A DNA stretch of 64,000 nucleotides. It comes from Candidatus Merdivicinus excrementipullorum. Its GTDB lineage: Bacteria; Bacillota; Clostridia; Oscillospirales; Ruminococcaceae. Made by a program: the position numbers and the translations under genes. Positions 17,557 to 26,762 of this stretch are shown one piece after another (the stretch's first letter is position 1; each line of letters begins with the position of its first letter). The stretch covers positions 1 through 64,000 of the forward strand of contig DVJP01000054.1 of NCBI GenBank assembly GCA_018716725.1, read 5' to 3'. The notes beneath the pieces were generated by a model. The model ran no database searches, was not told the DNA's origin, and saw only the letters and a program-made list of their open reading frames with translations.

Positions 17557-19467
17557 TTAAAAGGGCCGGTGATAGGTAGGAGTATTGCAGTAGCGGTCCA
17601 TTTCCAGCCGCAGGGTAATTTCGGTGTTTCCCGGGAGGGTGACGGCAAAACGGCAGTCGTTGATGGAGTATGTTTTTCCATCCGCCTCCGCTTTTTGGAA
17701 GTTGTGTTCGCTGAACGCGCCGGCTTGCACCACGATTTTCCGGCTCCGGATAGGGTGCAGGTTGTGCAGTTCCAAACAAATCCCGGAAGCGTCAACCGTC
17801 TTAACCAGCGCCGCCACATCCTCCGGCAGGCCGGGACGCCTGTTTTCCGGATCAAAGTAGCATACGGAGACTTCCAGCAGCCCTCCGTTGTAAATGGGGA
17901 GAGGACCGCCCATTGTGAGCTGCACCAGTCCCTCCATGGTAATCGGGTTCCGTTTTTGCAAATACGAATCCGTGTATTCTTCCGGCGGTTCGGTATCTTC
18001 ATCCATCTCTTTCATGCGGGTGCAGGTCTGCTTCAAGTTGTGCAGAAGGATTTTTTCCGGGTAATCCGGGAATCCCCCCTGCAAGTAATTGAGCCATGCC
18101 AGATCGTGTTCCCCTTGAAATTTTGAATAGAAGGTTTTGATTTCCTGCCAGTCGTGTCCTCTGAAATCCCGGGTTTTCCAAATGAAGTCGAAATCCTCTG
18201 GTTGGCGTGACAGGAACCATAAGTGGATTGGCTGCGTCTGGGGCAGAGGCATAAACTCATACCAGCCGTCTTTCTCTACCAAACGGCTGAAAGAGGGGTT
18301 ATCCGTAGTTTTGGCGGAGTCATCCATGCAGAGGACTTTTTCCGGATTTACATGGTATTCCTGAATTGCGCCCGGATCGCCGTGCTTTTGCGGAATAAAG
18401 AAAGTCCCGTCCTTTTCAATGGCCAGCTTCAACAACTGCTGGTACTGGGAACGGATCCAATCGCACCCTTTTGTCTGACCGGTCAAAAGCGCTTCATTTT
18501 CACACGCGATGGTCAAGGCGTCCGCCAAAAAATAGAACCCGTGGGGCCAGGTCCATCCATAATAGCCGCCGTACCATTTTCCGTTCATTTCGCTGCCGAT
18601 TTTTCCGTCAGGCCCCGCGTTGTCCGGAACCAGGCCGCCGTTCTCAGCCGTCCGCTGCCTCCAGGCCTTCGTGTACTCCAAAATCCATTCCCGGTATTTG
18701 TCCTGGCCTGTGTGAAGGAACGCGTTCATAACCATGGACGTGGACATTAAGTTTACCAGGGTGTCGCTGTGAGCCAACCGGTCTCGCATGGCTTCCGCCA
18801 TACGTTTTGCCTTTTTTTCGTCGTGCATCTCATCCACCGTGGTGATACCCGGCAGGTCGTGAAACGGAAGGCCGTACCATTGTTTCCAGTCCGCCCACAT
18901 CCAAGGCGTCCCGTCAAAGTTCCTTCCGGCGGCGCCCATGCTGCCCAGATAGCAGCTTTTCAGCACTTTGTGTTCTGGGTCGTAGTTGATGGCGTCCGGA
19001 TCTTCATTCAGCAGAAAGCCCGCAAACCGCAGGGAGCGTTCCCGGTTTTTTGGGTTTTCAGGGTCGGCCAGATTTAGCAAATAGAAAAACTCGTAGCCCT
19101 CCCCCTGATGCATCCAGTCGTAGCCCTGCTCATATTCCTTGACCACGATAGGATGGCCATGGCCGCAGCTGTAATGGGTAAACTGTTCGGTAATGGCGTC
19201 AAATTGGCGGTGGGAATAGGTCAGAAATTTTTCATCGCCGCCTGCAAAATAGAAGAGGGGCCAGTTGTGAAAGCTTTCATACATATCGTCTAACGCGTCG
19301 GTGCTGGTGTAATTGGGGTCCGTTGGCCATAGCATGGAACCGTCCAGGTTGGTGTATTTTTCCAAAACAAATTCCGGGGTTTGGTTCATGGTGCGGATCA
19401 ACTGCCGTTCCAGCACGGCCCACTCCGGAAGAGCTGTCTGCCGGCGCGTCGCGGTAATTTCCTTCAT
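17557..19467 (-). CDS. Uncharacterised (alpha/alpha)6-barrel, glycosidase-like protein
   Basis: 636 aa, no signal peptide, so probably cytoplasmic. Rich in aromatic and acidic residues (DPNYTSTDALDDMYESFHNW; GSEMNGKWYGGYYGWTWPHG; YGLPFHDLPG), with the repeated helical hairpin look of six-hairpin glycosidases, and a beta-rich C-terminus (about 540-636). I cannot assign a GH or PL family. Next to RraA-like, oxidoreductase, lyase and creatininase-family genes it may attack an imported glycoside. Start ATG 19467 with a GAAAGGGATGAG site. Confidence 0.65.
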   Translation of the reverse strand: MKEITATRRQTALPEWAVLERQLIRTMNQTPEFVLEKYTNLDGSMLWPTDPNYTSTDALDDMYESFHNWPLFYFAGGDEKFLTYSHRQFDAITEQFTHYSCGHGHPIVVKEYEQGYDWMHQGEGYEFFYLLNLADPENPKNRERSLRFAGFLLNEDPDAINYDPEHKVLKSCYLGSMGAAGRNFDGTPWMWADWKQWYGLPFHDLPGITTVDEMHDEKKAKRMAEAMRDRLAHSDTLVNLMSTSMVMNAFLHTGQDKYREWILEYTKAWRQRTAENGGLVPDNAGPDGKIGSEMNGKWYGGYYGWTWPHGFYFLADALTIACENEALLTGQTKGCDWIRSQYQQLLKLAIEKDGTFFIPQKHGDPGAIQEYHVNPEKVLCMDDSAKTTDNPSFSRLVEKDGWYEFMPLPQTQPIHLWFLSRQPEDFDFIWKTRDFRGHDWQEIKTFYSKFQGEHDLAWLNYLQGGFPDYPEKILLHNLKQTCTRMKEMDEDTEPPEEYTDSYLQKRNPITMEGLVQLTMGGPLPIYNGGLLEVSVCYFDPENRRPGLPEDVAALVKTVDASGICLELHNLHPIRSRKIVVQAGAFSEHNFQKAEADGKTYSINDCRFAVTLPGNTEITLRLEMDRYCNTPTYHRPF

Positions 19468-19492
19468 AATCTCATCCCTTTCGGCTATTTGC

Positions 19493-20377
19493 TTACCACA
19501 GCCGCTCTCCCTGGAGCCGCTCCATTACCTCTGTTGTAAACGGAACATCCGGCAGGCCGGACAGCCAGCTGCGGAAATCCTCCTCGATTTCCTCTTTCCA
19601 CTCCGCGTCAATTTCTCCGGGAGTATACCGCCGTTCCGCCATCCGCAGTTTCGCAAAGCGGTCCCGGTAGGCAGTGACCATGCCGGACACCGCGCAGTAT
19701 TCGGCCAGATGGGGCGGAATAAAGATGACGCAGTCTCCTTTTGCCAGCACCACGTCACCGGGCATGACAGTGATGCCTTCCATTCGCATGGGGCAGTTGA
19801 TTCCGCCCAGCATTACCGTATCCGGTGAAGCGTGGGAAGGGTCCATTCCCCGGTGGAAAACGCAAAACCCTTCGATTTCTAAGATACCGTCCAGATCGCG
19901 CACCGCACAGTTATGAACACAGCCGTTATGGGAGCGGGCATAAATTGCTGCGGACAGCCTTTCCCCGATCACCGGGCCGTCCCGCAGTTTTCCGAAAACA
20001 TCCGCCACATACACGTCTCTTTCGGACAGGCGCTGGATGGGCCAGGAAACCATATCGCCGATTTCTGCCGCTTCTTTCCATCCTCTTTCCGTCATGGTTT
20101 CCCGAAGGTCGGGACGCAAGGGAAGATAAAGCGCGGTGAGCGCCCGCCCCACCAATGTTTCCTTCGGAGCGGTACTTTGAAATCCGCCCAGATACTGCCA
20201 GCAATATCCGGCGTTTTTGCAGATTTGCCATGCGTGGGTAACGGTTACATATTCTCTGATTTGGTCCAGGATTTTGTCCGGTACACGGGGCCTCCCGTCC
20301 GGGAACCGTTCTCCGTGCCATTTGGGTGTAAACGCGGTTAATTCTTCTGCACTCAAATCATAAGGCAGGTATTTCAT
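19493..20377 (-). CDS. RraA-like/HMG-aldolase-family protein
   Basis: 294 aa. The start chosen is the ATG at 20377, preceded by AAAGGGGGCG. The core has the family signature GERLSAAIYARSHNG ... AVRDLDGI and GDVVLAKGDCVIFIP. This is the fold of 4-hydroxy-4-methyl-2-oxoglutarate aldolases/oxaloacetate decarboxylases (PF03737). The N- and C-terminal extensions make it longer than RraA (about 160-230 aa). The Arg-Asp catalytic pair is present. Likely retro-aldol cleavage or decarboxylation of a 2-keto acid in the operon pathway. Confidence 0.82.
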   Translation of the reverse strand: MKYLPYDLSAEELTAFTPKWHGERFPDGRPRVPDKILDQIREYVTVTHAWQICKNAGYCWQYLGGFQSTAPKETLVGRALTALYLPLRPDLRETMTERGWKEAAEIGDMVSWPIQRLSERDVYVADVFGKLRDGPVIGERLSAAIYARSHNGCVHNCAVRDLDGILEIEGFCVFHRGMDPSHASPDTVMLGGINCPMRMEGITVMPGDVVLAKGDCVIFIPPHLAEYCAVSGMVTAYRDRFAKLRMAERRYTPGEIDAEWKEEIEEDFRSWLSGLPDVPFTTEVMERLQGERLW

Positions 20378-20427
20378 AAAAACGCCCCCTTTCTCTCGCA
20401 ATACCAGAAGAGTCATGCAGGTTTGCA

Positions 20428-20463
20428 GAAAAACCGCCGGCTTCTTAAAAGAAAGAAGCCGGC
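20428..20463 (-). terminator. Attenuator between importer genes and catabolic genes
   Basis: GCCGGCTTCTT / AAGAAGCCGGC stem followed on the minus strand by GGTTTTT. Located after the binding-protein gene; downstream catabolic genes would need read-through or another promoter. Confidence 0.7.
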
Positions 20464-20512
20464 GCCGTATGGCGAACTCCGAAACGACGCCGGCTTTACT
20501 GACGGTTTTGCT

Positions 20513-22474
20513 TTACTTTTTAAATCCTCCCTGTAAGGCGGCCCAGTCCTCCGGATATTTTTCCTGCATCAGCTGATTGCAGGCTTCCAAAGCTTCGTCG
20601 GTGAGGCCGTTCTCTTCGGCATACTGAACCATATTGTTGTAGGCTTCTTCAAATTCAGCGTCGCTTTTCGCCGCCAGAACTTTGGTCATCATGGGCTCAA
20701 AGCCAGTGCCTCTTACATCCCAAAATCTCTTGATATCTTCCACTTCGTTGGTGAAATTCCAGATATGGGATGATTTGAATACGCCCTCGGATTTAATCTG
20801 CTGGTCAAAAAGCCCCGATGAGAAGAAATTGCTGGCGGAACCAGCCTGACGCTCCTGCTGGGTTAGGTCATAGATGTATCGCGGATTTTTCAGGCCGCCG
20901 CTGCGGATACCCAGTTCCAAAACCGGATAAGCTCCGCAGAACTGCCTGTCTACGGCGGAGCCGGCCAGATTGTACTTCAATTCTGCGTTGTTTTGCTCCC
21001 CATACACCATGCAGGCTTCCAGTTCTTTGTCCGTGTACTGCCGCACGCCGTCTTTCTCCTCAAACAGCCCTGCGCTGCGAGGCCCCCAGGTTACCAGATT
21101 CATTCCGGCGTCGGTGTAGAAGTAATCCAGGAACGCCAGTACGCGGGGAAGATCCTCTTCTTTCACCATATCCTTGAAAATGCTGATGCCGCCGGAGGAC
21201 ATATTGATCTCTTCTTTTTCATTTAACCCTAAGGAAGTATTTTGTTCAATATCAAAATACACTTTGCGGTAGCGATAGGGCTTTCCGGCCGCCTCCAGTT
21301 TTGCGTTGTCCGGAATCAGCCAAGCGTATGAAATGGCGTATTCGCCGTTGTTCAGCTTGTTGGTGAAAATTTCATTGTTTTCGATGAGAGAGGCCTCGGA
21401 CGCTACGCCGTCGCGGACAAATTTATTAAAGCGCAGCATATCTTCTTTGAAGAAATCCTGCTTGAATAAAACGTCGATTTTTTTGGTTTGGACGTTAAAG
21501 AATGTAAAGTAATCGACATTGGGAATGCCGTTGATGCCGGATTCCAGGCCGGCCAGCAAAGCCCAGTTGTCCTGTCCGGAGAAAGCATAGGTGGCGTAAA
21601 CCGGTTTCCCGTTTTCGGTAATGTTGTTTTCGTCAATGACCTCCTTGATTTTGTAGAAGAACTCAAAGGCTTCCTCTTTGGAGGTAATAGGGACGTCGTA
21701 TAACTCTTCCCGGGTGAATTCGCCGTTTTTCAGGTAGAGTTCTTCGATTTCATCCTGGGTTTTTGCTTCCGGATAAGCCAATTTTAGAATATCATCCCGA
21801 ACATATACCTGCGTATTGACCCCTAAGCGTTCTTCCGGAATGGCGATGTACTTATATTTGTCCATATCCACATCGTCATAAAGGGTTGTGATTGCTTCCA
21901 CCGTGTTGTTAAAGGAGGCGACGTTATATAATTTTCCGGTGCCATTCCAGCCGCTGCTGATGGAGCGGGGAGACGCCTTTTGCAGCATGGCATAATAATG
22001 GGGGGCGTATTTGGGCAGAAGTTCCGTTAAATCGTATAATTTGCCGGAATCCACCAAATCCTGGTTCATGACGTTTTGCCCCAATTCCGGCCAGTCATTA
22101 GTGGCCGCCAAAACAGCCATTTTGGACGGCAGGTCCTGGCCGCCGTTGTCAAAGCTGTTTTCCGCATCAATTTTGATGCCGAAAATACGCTCCAATTCCG
22201 GACGCACAACATCGTTTGAGGACGTATCCCGTCTGGCGTCGCCGGTTCCATGGCCGTTCCACACGCGAAGGGTCAGGGTTTCGCCTTCCCAGTCCGGCAT
22301 ATCGGAGGAATCTTCGACGTTATCTACCATTTCCAGCAAATCCTCCACGGTATGGCTGTTGGAAGCAGAGGATGGATCCGGGCTGCTGCTGGCAGGATCC
22401 TCGTTGGTGCAGCCTGACAGGATGGATGCTGCCATAGCAGTGCAGAGCAGCATTGCCGTTAACCGTTTACCCAT
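20513..22474 (-). CDS. Sugar ABC transporter substrate-binding lipoprotein
   Basis: 653 aa. The start chosen is the ATG at 22474 behind a strong AGGAGG (8 nt); the frame extends further without an RBS. Signal peptide with lipobox ILSGC (Cys about 22), then a Ser/Pro/Asp linker. The very large size fits the LplA/YtcQ-type binding proteins that serve LplB/YtcP permeases. It lies downstream of both permease genes, unlike the operon at 2.2-5.7 kb. Ligand unknown, probably an oligosaccharide or glycoside metabolised by the following genes. Confidence 0.87.
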   Translation of the reverse strand: MGKRLTAMLLCTAMAASILSGCTNEDPASSSPDPSSASNSHTVEDLLEMVDNVEDSSDMPDWEGETLTLRVWNGHGTGDARRDTSSNDVVRPELERIFGIKIDAENSFDNGGQDLPSKMAVLAATNDWPELGQNVMNQDLVDSGKLYDLTELLPKYAPHYYAMLQKASPRSISSGWNGTGKLYNVASFNNTVEAITTLYDDVDMDKYKYIAIPEERLGVNTQVYVRDDILKLAYPEAKTQDEIEELYLKNGEFTREELYDVPITSKEEAFEFFYKIKEVIDENNITENGKPVYATYAFSGQDNWALLAGLESGINGIPNVDYFTFFNVQTKKIDVLFKQDFFKEDMLRFNKFVRDGVASEASLIENNEIFTNKLNNGEYAISYAWLIPDNAKLEAAGKPYRYRKVYFDIEQNTSLGLNEKEEINMSSGGISIFKDMVKEEDLPRVLAFLDYFYTDAGMNLVTWGPRSAGLFEEKDGVRQYTDKELEACMVYGEQNNAELKYNLAGSAVDRQFCGAYPVLELGIRSGGLKNPRYIYDLTQQERQAGSASNFFSSGLFDQQIKSEGVFKSSHIWNFTNEVEDIKRFWDVRGTGFEPMMTKVLAAKSDAEFEEAYNNMVQYAEENGLTDEALEACNQLMQEKYPEDWAALQGGFKK

Positions 22475-22619
22475 GTTTTTTACCTCCTGTAATAAAATAT
22501 TTTTGAAGCAGATTTCAGCGGCGCGGCCTCTTCGAATATTTCGAATGGTCCGGGGATTTTCCGCCGATTCCTGCTGCATGACAAGAAAGAGCCTGTGATG
22601 AGTTCGCTATGGCGCAGGG

Positions 22620-23513
22620 TTATTCCTTAACGCCTCCGATTAGCATTCCTTTGATAAAGTATTTTTGAAGGAACGGATAAATTAAAATAATGGGCAGGCT
22701 GGTCACAATAATCTGGGCGTTTCGCAGCCCTTCTGAAGTGGAAGGGGACTGTATGGCAATCTGACCGTTTTTGATGGCTTCCTGCAAAAGGGCTGTCAAG
22801 CGGCTCTGCTCATTCAATACCCGCTGGAGTTCAAAGGCCAGCGTATTCCACTTGTTATTGGTCATAAAATAAAGGGTGGTTGTCCAATCGTTCCAATGCC
22901 CCACAATGTTAAACAAAGCTATGGTTGCGATGATGGGCACAGACAGGGGCAGATAAATGCGCAGCATGACGGTCATTTCTCCCGCGCCGTCCAGACGCGC
23001 GGATTCATCTAAGCTGTCCGGTATCGAGGAAATATAGGTGCGGCAAAGGATAAAGTTAAAAAACGAAAAAGCGGTGGGGAGCACATAAACAAGCGGATTA
23101 TTCAAAAGCCCGATTTTCGCATACAAAATGTAAAGAGGAATCAGCCCGCCGGAAATATAGGACGGGATAAATAAAAAGAGGGAAATGGCCCTGCGGTAAG
23201 GCAGCTGCTTCCGGGTCATGCCATATGCGCAGAAGAAAGTGACCAGCAGCTGTAAGGATACGCCCACGGCAATCCTGCCGATGGTTACAAACAGCGCCCG
23301 CCAAATGCTGTCGTTGGAGAGGAGCGCGCTGTAATTGGCAAGACTAAAGACTTTTGGAACCAGCATCAGTCCGGAGGGAACCGCTTTGGTGCTGTCGTTT
23401 AGCGAGACTGCCAGTACGTTCACATAGGGAAATAAAATGACTATACAAAGCATCAGCATGAAAATGATGTTAAAAACATTGAAAATCCTTTCGCCTCTTG
23501 TTCTGCGCTTCAT
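22620..23513 (-). CDS. Carbohydrate ABC transporter permease, YtcP type
   Basis: 297 aa, six membrane helices, EAA loop (ESARLDGAGEMTVMLRIYLP, about residues 172-191) and the family ending GMLIGGVKE. It forms the channel with 23590-24570. No local ATPase; MsmX-type energising is expected. Confidence 0.9.
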   Translation of the reverse strand: MKRRTRGERIFNVFNIIFMLMLCIVILFPYVNVLAVSLNDSTKAVPSGLMLVPKVFSLANYSALLSNDSIWRALFVTIGRIAVGVSLQLLVTFFCAYGMTRKQLPYRRAISLFLFIPSYISGGLIPLYILYAKIGLLNNPLVYVLPTAFSFFNFILCRTYISSIPDSLDESARLDGAGEMTVMLRIYLPLSVPIIATIALFNIVGHWNDWTTTLYFMTNNKWNTLAFELQRVLNEQSRLTALLQEAIKNGQIAIQSPSTSEGLRNAQIIVTSLPIILIYPFLQKYFIKGMLIGGVKE

Positions 23514-23589
23514 AAATGAAGCCTCCTTCCTCAGCTTTCGAAAGTGTGGGACCTTCTCTCACTGCTGGTTGGGACATTGCCTTTGGGAA

Positions 23590-24570
23590 TTAGAAAATAG
23601 AGACGCCGTTTATTTTCTTGGACGCCCCGTTGGCCAGAAGGGTGAGCCCCAGGCCGATGATTCCGCGCACAAGGCCCAACGCTGTCGCAACGGAATATCC
23701 GCGCTGCTGTAAGCCGTTTTTGTAAATCACCGTATCAATGGTTTCAAAGTCTATAAAAGCGTTTTTTAAACCAAAAACCAGCTCAAAATTGCTGTTTAGG
23801 ATTCCGCCGATATTCATCACAAAAATTAAAATGATGGTAACAGAGATTCCCGGAAGTGTGATGTTCAGCATCTGTTTCCATTTTCCGGCGCCGTCAATCA
23901 TGGCCGCTTCATAAAGCTGGGGATCAACAGCCGCCATGGCCGCGATGTAGATAATCGAATTCCACCCGACTGTTTTCCAAAGGTTCAGGCCTAAGAGGAT
24001 GGGAAGGAAATATTCCTGTTTGGAAAGGTACAAAACCCTGGTGTAATCATCGCCCAGAATCAAGCTGAAAATATCGTTAATGGGGCCATATTCTCCGAAA
24101 AACACCATGGTAAGCCCGATTACGGAGATCCAGGAAAGGAAATGCGGCATATAGCTAATGGTCTGCACGACTTTTTTAAATTTTCCCAGGCGAAGCTCGT
24201 TAATCATTAACGCAAGGATTACAGGAGCCGGAAAGCTGATCAGCAGGTTGAGGACGCTTAGGATAACCGTATTGGAGATGGATCCCATCAATTCTTCATT
24301 TTGAAAAATGGCGATAATATTGGCCATCCCGTAGTTGCCGGCCCAGGGGCTTTCCAGAAATCCTTTAAACATATCATAATCTTTAAAGGCCACAATCAGC
24401 CCGCCCAGGGGAATATAAGAAAAGACAAATGTAAATGCCGCAGCCGGCAATATCAATAGGTAAACGGGGGCAAACCGTTTGAGCAGCAATTTCTTTTGAT
24501 GCTTGGAAACTGCCCGGGCGTTGTTTCCCCACTTTGGAAGGTTCGCCTTCTTCTGGGTCAAAGTCCTCAC
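23590..24570 (-). CDS. Carbohydrate ABC transporter permease, LplB type
   Basis: 326 aa, first gene of the 24.6-13.9 kb operon. Starts at GTG 24570 behind AAGGAG. EAA loop (EAAMIDGAGKWKQMLNITLP, about residues 218-237). About 40 N-terminal residues are basic and hydrophilic before the first helix. The upstream region is occupied by an IS110-type end, which may have replaced or disturbed the native promoter. Confidence 0.9.
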   Translation of the reverse strand: MRTLTQKKANLPKWGNNARAVSKHQKKLLLKRFAPVYLLILPAAAFTFVFSYIPLGGLIVAFKDYDMFKGFLESPWAGNYGMANIIAIFQNEELMGSISNTVILSVLNLLISFPAPVILALMINELRLGKFKKVVQTISYMPHFLSWISVIGLTMVFFGEYGPINDIFSLILGDDYTRVLYLSKQEYFLPILLGLNLWKTVGWNSIIYIAAMAAVDPQLYEAAMIDGAGKWKQMLNITLPGISVTIILIFVMNIGGILNSNFELVFGLKNAFIDFETIDTVIYKNGLQQRGYSVATALGLVRGIIGLGLTLLANGASKKINGVSIF

Positions 24571-24589
24571 TATTCACAACTCCTTGTAT

Positions 24590-25070
24590 TATAGAGTAGT
24601 AGTTATTAGAGACCCTCTCCAAGGTCTGTGCTACACTGTAAGAGAGGCTGTGGATAGTTTGCTCATCCTACCACAAGATGGTTTCAGAAAGGTTCCAACC
24701 ACGGCCCCTTACACTTTTGTTAATCAGTTAAATACCGCCAGACGGTTTATGTGGAACAAGGCTACAAAAGTAAGGCGCACTGTGGATGCAGCATCACATT
24801 TTTTCGCCGGAGGTATTGGTTATGGTAGTTTCCGTTGGTATCGATGTCTCGAAAGATAAGCACGATTGTTTTATCCAAAGTTCAGAGGGAGAAGTCCCGA
24901 TGGATGTCTTCATGATCCCCAATAATATGGATGGGTTCAGCCTCCTGTTGCAGAGAATCCAGGACTGCACCAACTCTCAGGACAAAATAAAAGTAGGGCT
25001 TGAGGCAACCGGACATTACAGCTACAACCTTCTTGGGTTTCTTCTTGACAACGGTCTGACCACCGAGGTC
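24590..25070 (+). mobile_element. Truncated IS110-family element with non-coding left end
   Basis: From ATG 24822 the frame encodes VSVGIDVSKDKHDCFIQ, KVGLEATGHYSYNLLGFLLD, the RuvC-like DEDD N-terminal domain of IS110 transposases. It loses similarity after about 85 codons and runs into unrelated sequence, ending at 25151; intact proteins have about 400 residues. The preceding 200 nt without coding capacity is where IS110 elements encode their bridge RNA. Inactive remnant, placed upstream of the sugar-import operon. Confidence 0.7.
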
Positions 25071-25151
25071 GGACAAGACCTTTGCTTTGCTATACCTTTT
25101 TTGAGCTATCCTTTTTCACCACCACCATTCATTTTCGTGCTTGATTTTTAA

Positions 25152-25347
25152 TATATAATCTTTCAACTTTCTTTAATATTATTATACAAAATAACAACAA
25201 AAGAAAACAGAACGAAAATGGAAAAGAAATGCTCCATTCCGGAAATTCCCGTTTATGTCCGTTTCTAAAGTGAAAAATCTGATAAAAGAAGGATGCAGCG
25301 GCTTAAAATCATGGAAAATCCCCGGGATACATAAAGTATCCCGGGGA
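25152..25347. other. Intergenic, one hairpin, no gene
   Basis: AT-rich sequence, then the stem CCCCGGGATAC / GTATCCCGGGG with a 5-nt loop at 25320-25346, which directly abuts the IS1182-type end at 25348. Confidence 0.5.
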
Positions 25348-25601
25348 CAGCCTGTCGAAAAACCTGCTGGTGCAATCAAGCCAGAGCAGTTTTTTGGTTT
25401 GCAAACGTGTAGCGCATACCGTGCTTCTCCTTCGCATCGGCGAATACACGCTCAATCTTCTCTTTTCGCAGACGGTACAGCTCTTTGTATACCGCCATCT
25501 CCACATAGTTCTGCCAGACATGGCGCAAGATTGTTTTCTCACACTTGGCATTTTCAGTACACATTCCTCTGGTGGGACAGCTTTTGCAAAGATAGGCCCG
25601 G
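25348..25601 (-). mobile_element. IS1182-family fragment: transposase C-terminus and right end
   Basis: On the minus strand a frame encodes AYLCKSCPTRGMCTENAKC, HVWQNYVEMAVYKELYRLRK and ERVFADAKEKHGMRYT, the Cys-rich and C-terminal parts of IS1182-type transposases. An internal deletion joins MRYT directly to the region before the terminal repeat. The outer end reads CAGCCTGTCGAAAAACCTGC. Truncated on the other side by a palindromic repeat at 25602. Confidence 0.75.
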
Positions 25602-25860
25602 CTTTAAAAAGCTTTACTCAATTTTTCTCGAAAAATTGTGGGGTTGAGGGGCAAAGCCCCCATCGTGCTCCGCAGAGCACGAAATCCAATCCCTTCGCGC
25701 CTCGGGCGCGAAGATAACATAAAGAAAAAAGCGGAGCCATGAATTGATGTATCAATTCATGACGTGCAGACCCGCCGCGGATGCAGTCATCAAGCTGGCT
25801 TGATGACGCGCGCACGTCATTTTGCAAAGCAAAATGACGGTTAAAAATTTTCTAACGAGC
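25602..25860 (-). repeat. Modular hairpin repeat, copy A
   Basis: About 250 nt nearly identical, in inverted orientation, to copy B at 34958-35215. It is a chain of short palindromes: CAATTTTT/AAAAATTG, GGGGC/GCCCC, CGTGCTC/GAGCACG, CGCGCC/GGCGCG, a 10-bp CATGAATTGA palindrome, CATCAAG/CTTGATG and CGTCATTTTG/CAAAATGACG. No coding content. Confidence 0.8.
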
Positions 25861-25918
25861 CATCTGCGGCTCATTTGCGGAAGCAAAGCAAAAACCACCC
25901 GAATGATTTACCCCAAGT

Positions 25919-26176
25919 TCATTCGAGTGGCTTTATTTCATCATACATTAAAAATTGATACGCTGGAATTTGCAGCACCTTGGCAATATCAAAAAGAGTG
26001 TCCAGCGACATTCCTTTATTCATATTCGGTGCTTCTACCATACCAATAAATCCAGTGGTTTTCCCAATCTTTTCCGCCAATTCCGCTTGGGACATTCCGC
26101 GCATTTTTCGGTAATAAGATAGCTTAATTCCTAACGCCCGATATTGCTCAATATGCTCTTTCTTCACAGGCATCAC
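25919..26176 (-). CDS. Small XRE-type HTH regulator
   Basis: 85 aa. HTH of the Cro/C1 type at about residues 14-70 (LGIKLSYYRKMRGMSQAELA, then TGFIGMVEAPN, then LFDIAKVLQIPAYQFLMYDE). Transcribed divergently from the 26279 gene. The shared 100-nt gap contains the plus-strand promoter and two ACTGTAA motifs, so it may control itself and its neighbour. Start at ATG ATG near 26176. Confidence 0.8.
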   Translation of the reverse strand: MMPVKKEHIEQYRALGIKLSYYRKMRGMSQAELAEKIGKTTGFIGMVEAPNMNKGMSLDTLFDIAKVLQIPAYQFLMYDEIKPLE

Positions 26177-26207
26177 CTAGTAATATTTTATCAAACTGCA
26201 CTTCTAG

Positions 26208-26236
26208 TTGCAATTCACTGTAAATTATGTTATACT
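26208..26236 (+). promoter_or_regulatory. Promoter of the 26279 small gene, with repeated ACTGTAA motifs
   Basis: TTGCAA, 17 nt, TATACT. ACTGTAA occurs at about 26217 and 26238, flanking the -10, a plausible operator for the divergent HTH protein. Confidence 0.6.
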
Positions 26237-26278
26237 AACTGTAAGTATATAAAATATGCATTATGGGAGGTTTTATGT

Positions 26279-26467
26279 ATGAATCAGGAATTGCATTATC
26301 GGGAAGCGTATCTTTTTTTCTTTAACCAGGTCACGGATGTGATTTCTCTTTTAGAGCAAAACAAAACAACTGTGGACACTGCCATCCGAATGTTAAAACA
26401 CGCGCAAAGCGGTGCAGAAGAACTTGCCATAGAAGAATTTGAGGATGACAAAAAAGAACGCCCTTGA
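26279..26467 (+). CDS. Small uncharacterised acidic protein, 62 aa
   Basis: Starts at ATG 26279 behind GGGAGG (10 nt). Predicted all-helical and strongly acidic at the end (EELAIEEFEDDKKERP). No domain recognised. Its promoter and divergent XRE neighbour suggest a two-gene regulatory cassette, possibly of mobile-element origin. Confidence 0.6.
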   Translation: MNQELHYREAYLFFFNQVTDVISLLEQNKTTVDTAIRMLKHAQSGAEELAIEEFEDDKKERP

Positions 26468-26639
26468 AAGGCGTTTGCAAATCATACGGCAAGCGACCGT
26501 CATCGAATCGATGACGGCCCTTCCTGTTTCTATATCATGTATGTTTGTAGGGGCCGGGTTTCCCGGCCCGTTAAGAGATATTTGGGGAACCCCGCCGCTT
26601 GAAAAGCGGAAGATAGGGTTCCTCCCCTCCTGATCTTTT
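26468..26639. repeat. GTAGGGG-type palindrome and flanks
   Basis: Contains CATCGAATCGATG near 26502-26514 and GTAG plus GGGCCGGG-TTT-CCCGGCCC at 26547-26570, a member of the palindrome family found across the window. No gene. Confidence 0.6.
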
Positions 26640-26745
26640 GATAGCATGGAGATTTCGCTCGTTGCGACGAGCGACCGAGGGCTTCGCCCTCTGGACACCC
26701 ACCACCTTTTAAAAAAGGTGGACGAAAACTTTTATTTTTTCTCTT
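26640..26745 (+). repeat. Modular hairpin repeat, copy D (short)
   Basis: Three hairpins in the same order as copies B and C: CGCTCGT/ACGAGCG (26656-26673), GAGGGC/GCCCTC (26677-26691) and CCACCTTTT/AAAAGGTGG (26702-26721), joined by the conserved linker CTGGACACCCA. Lies just past the stop of the 26763 gene, on its 3' side. Confidence 0.8.
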
Positions 26746-26762
26746 TCGCGGTGTTCTTGGTT

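Noticed and set aside
25919..26467. Phage immunity region from the divergent HTH/sORF pair
   Set aside because: No phage structural, integrase or lysis genes nearby.
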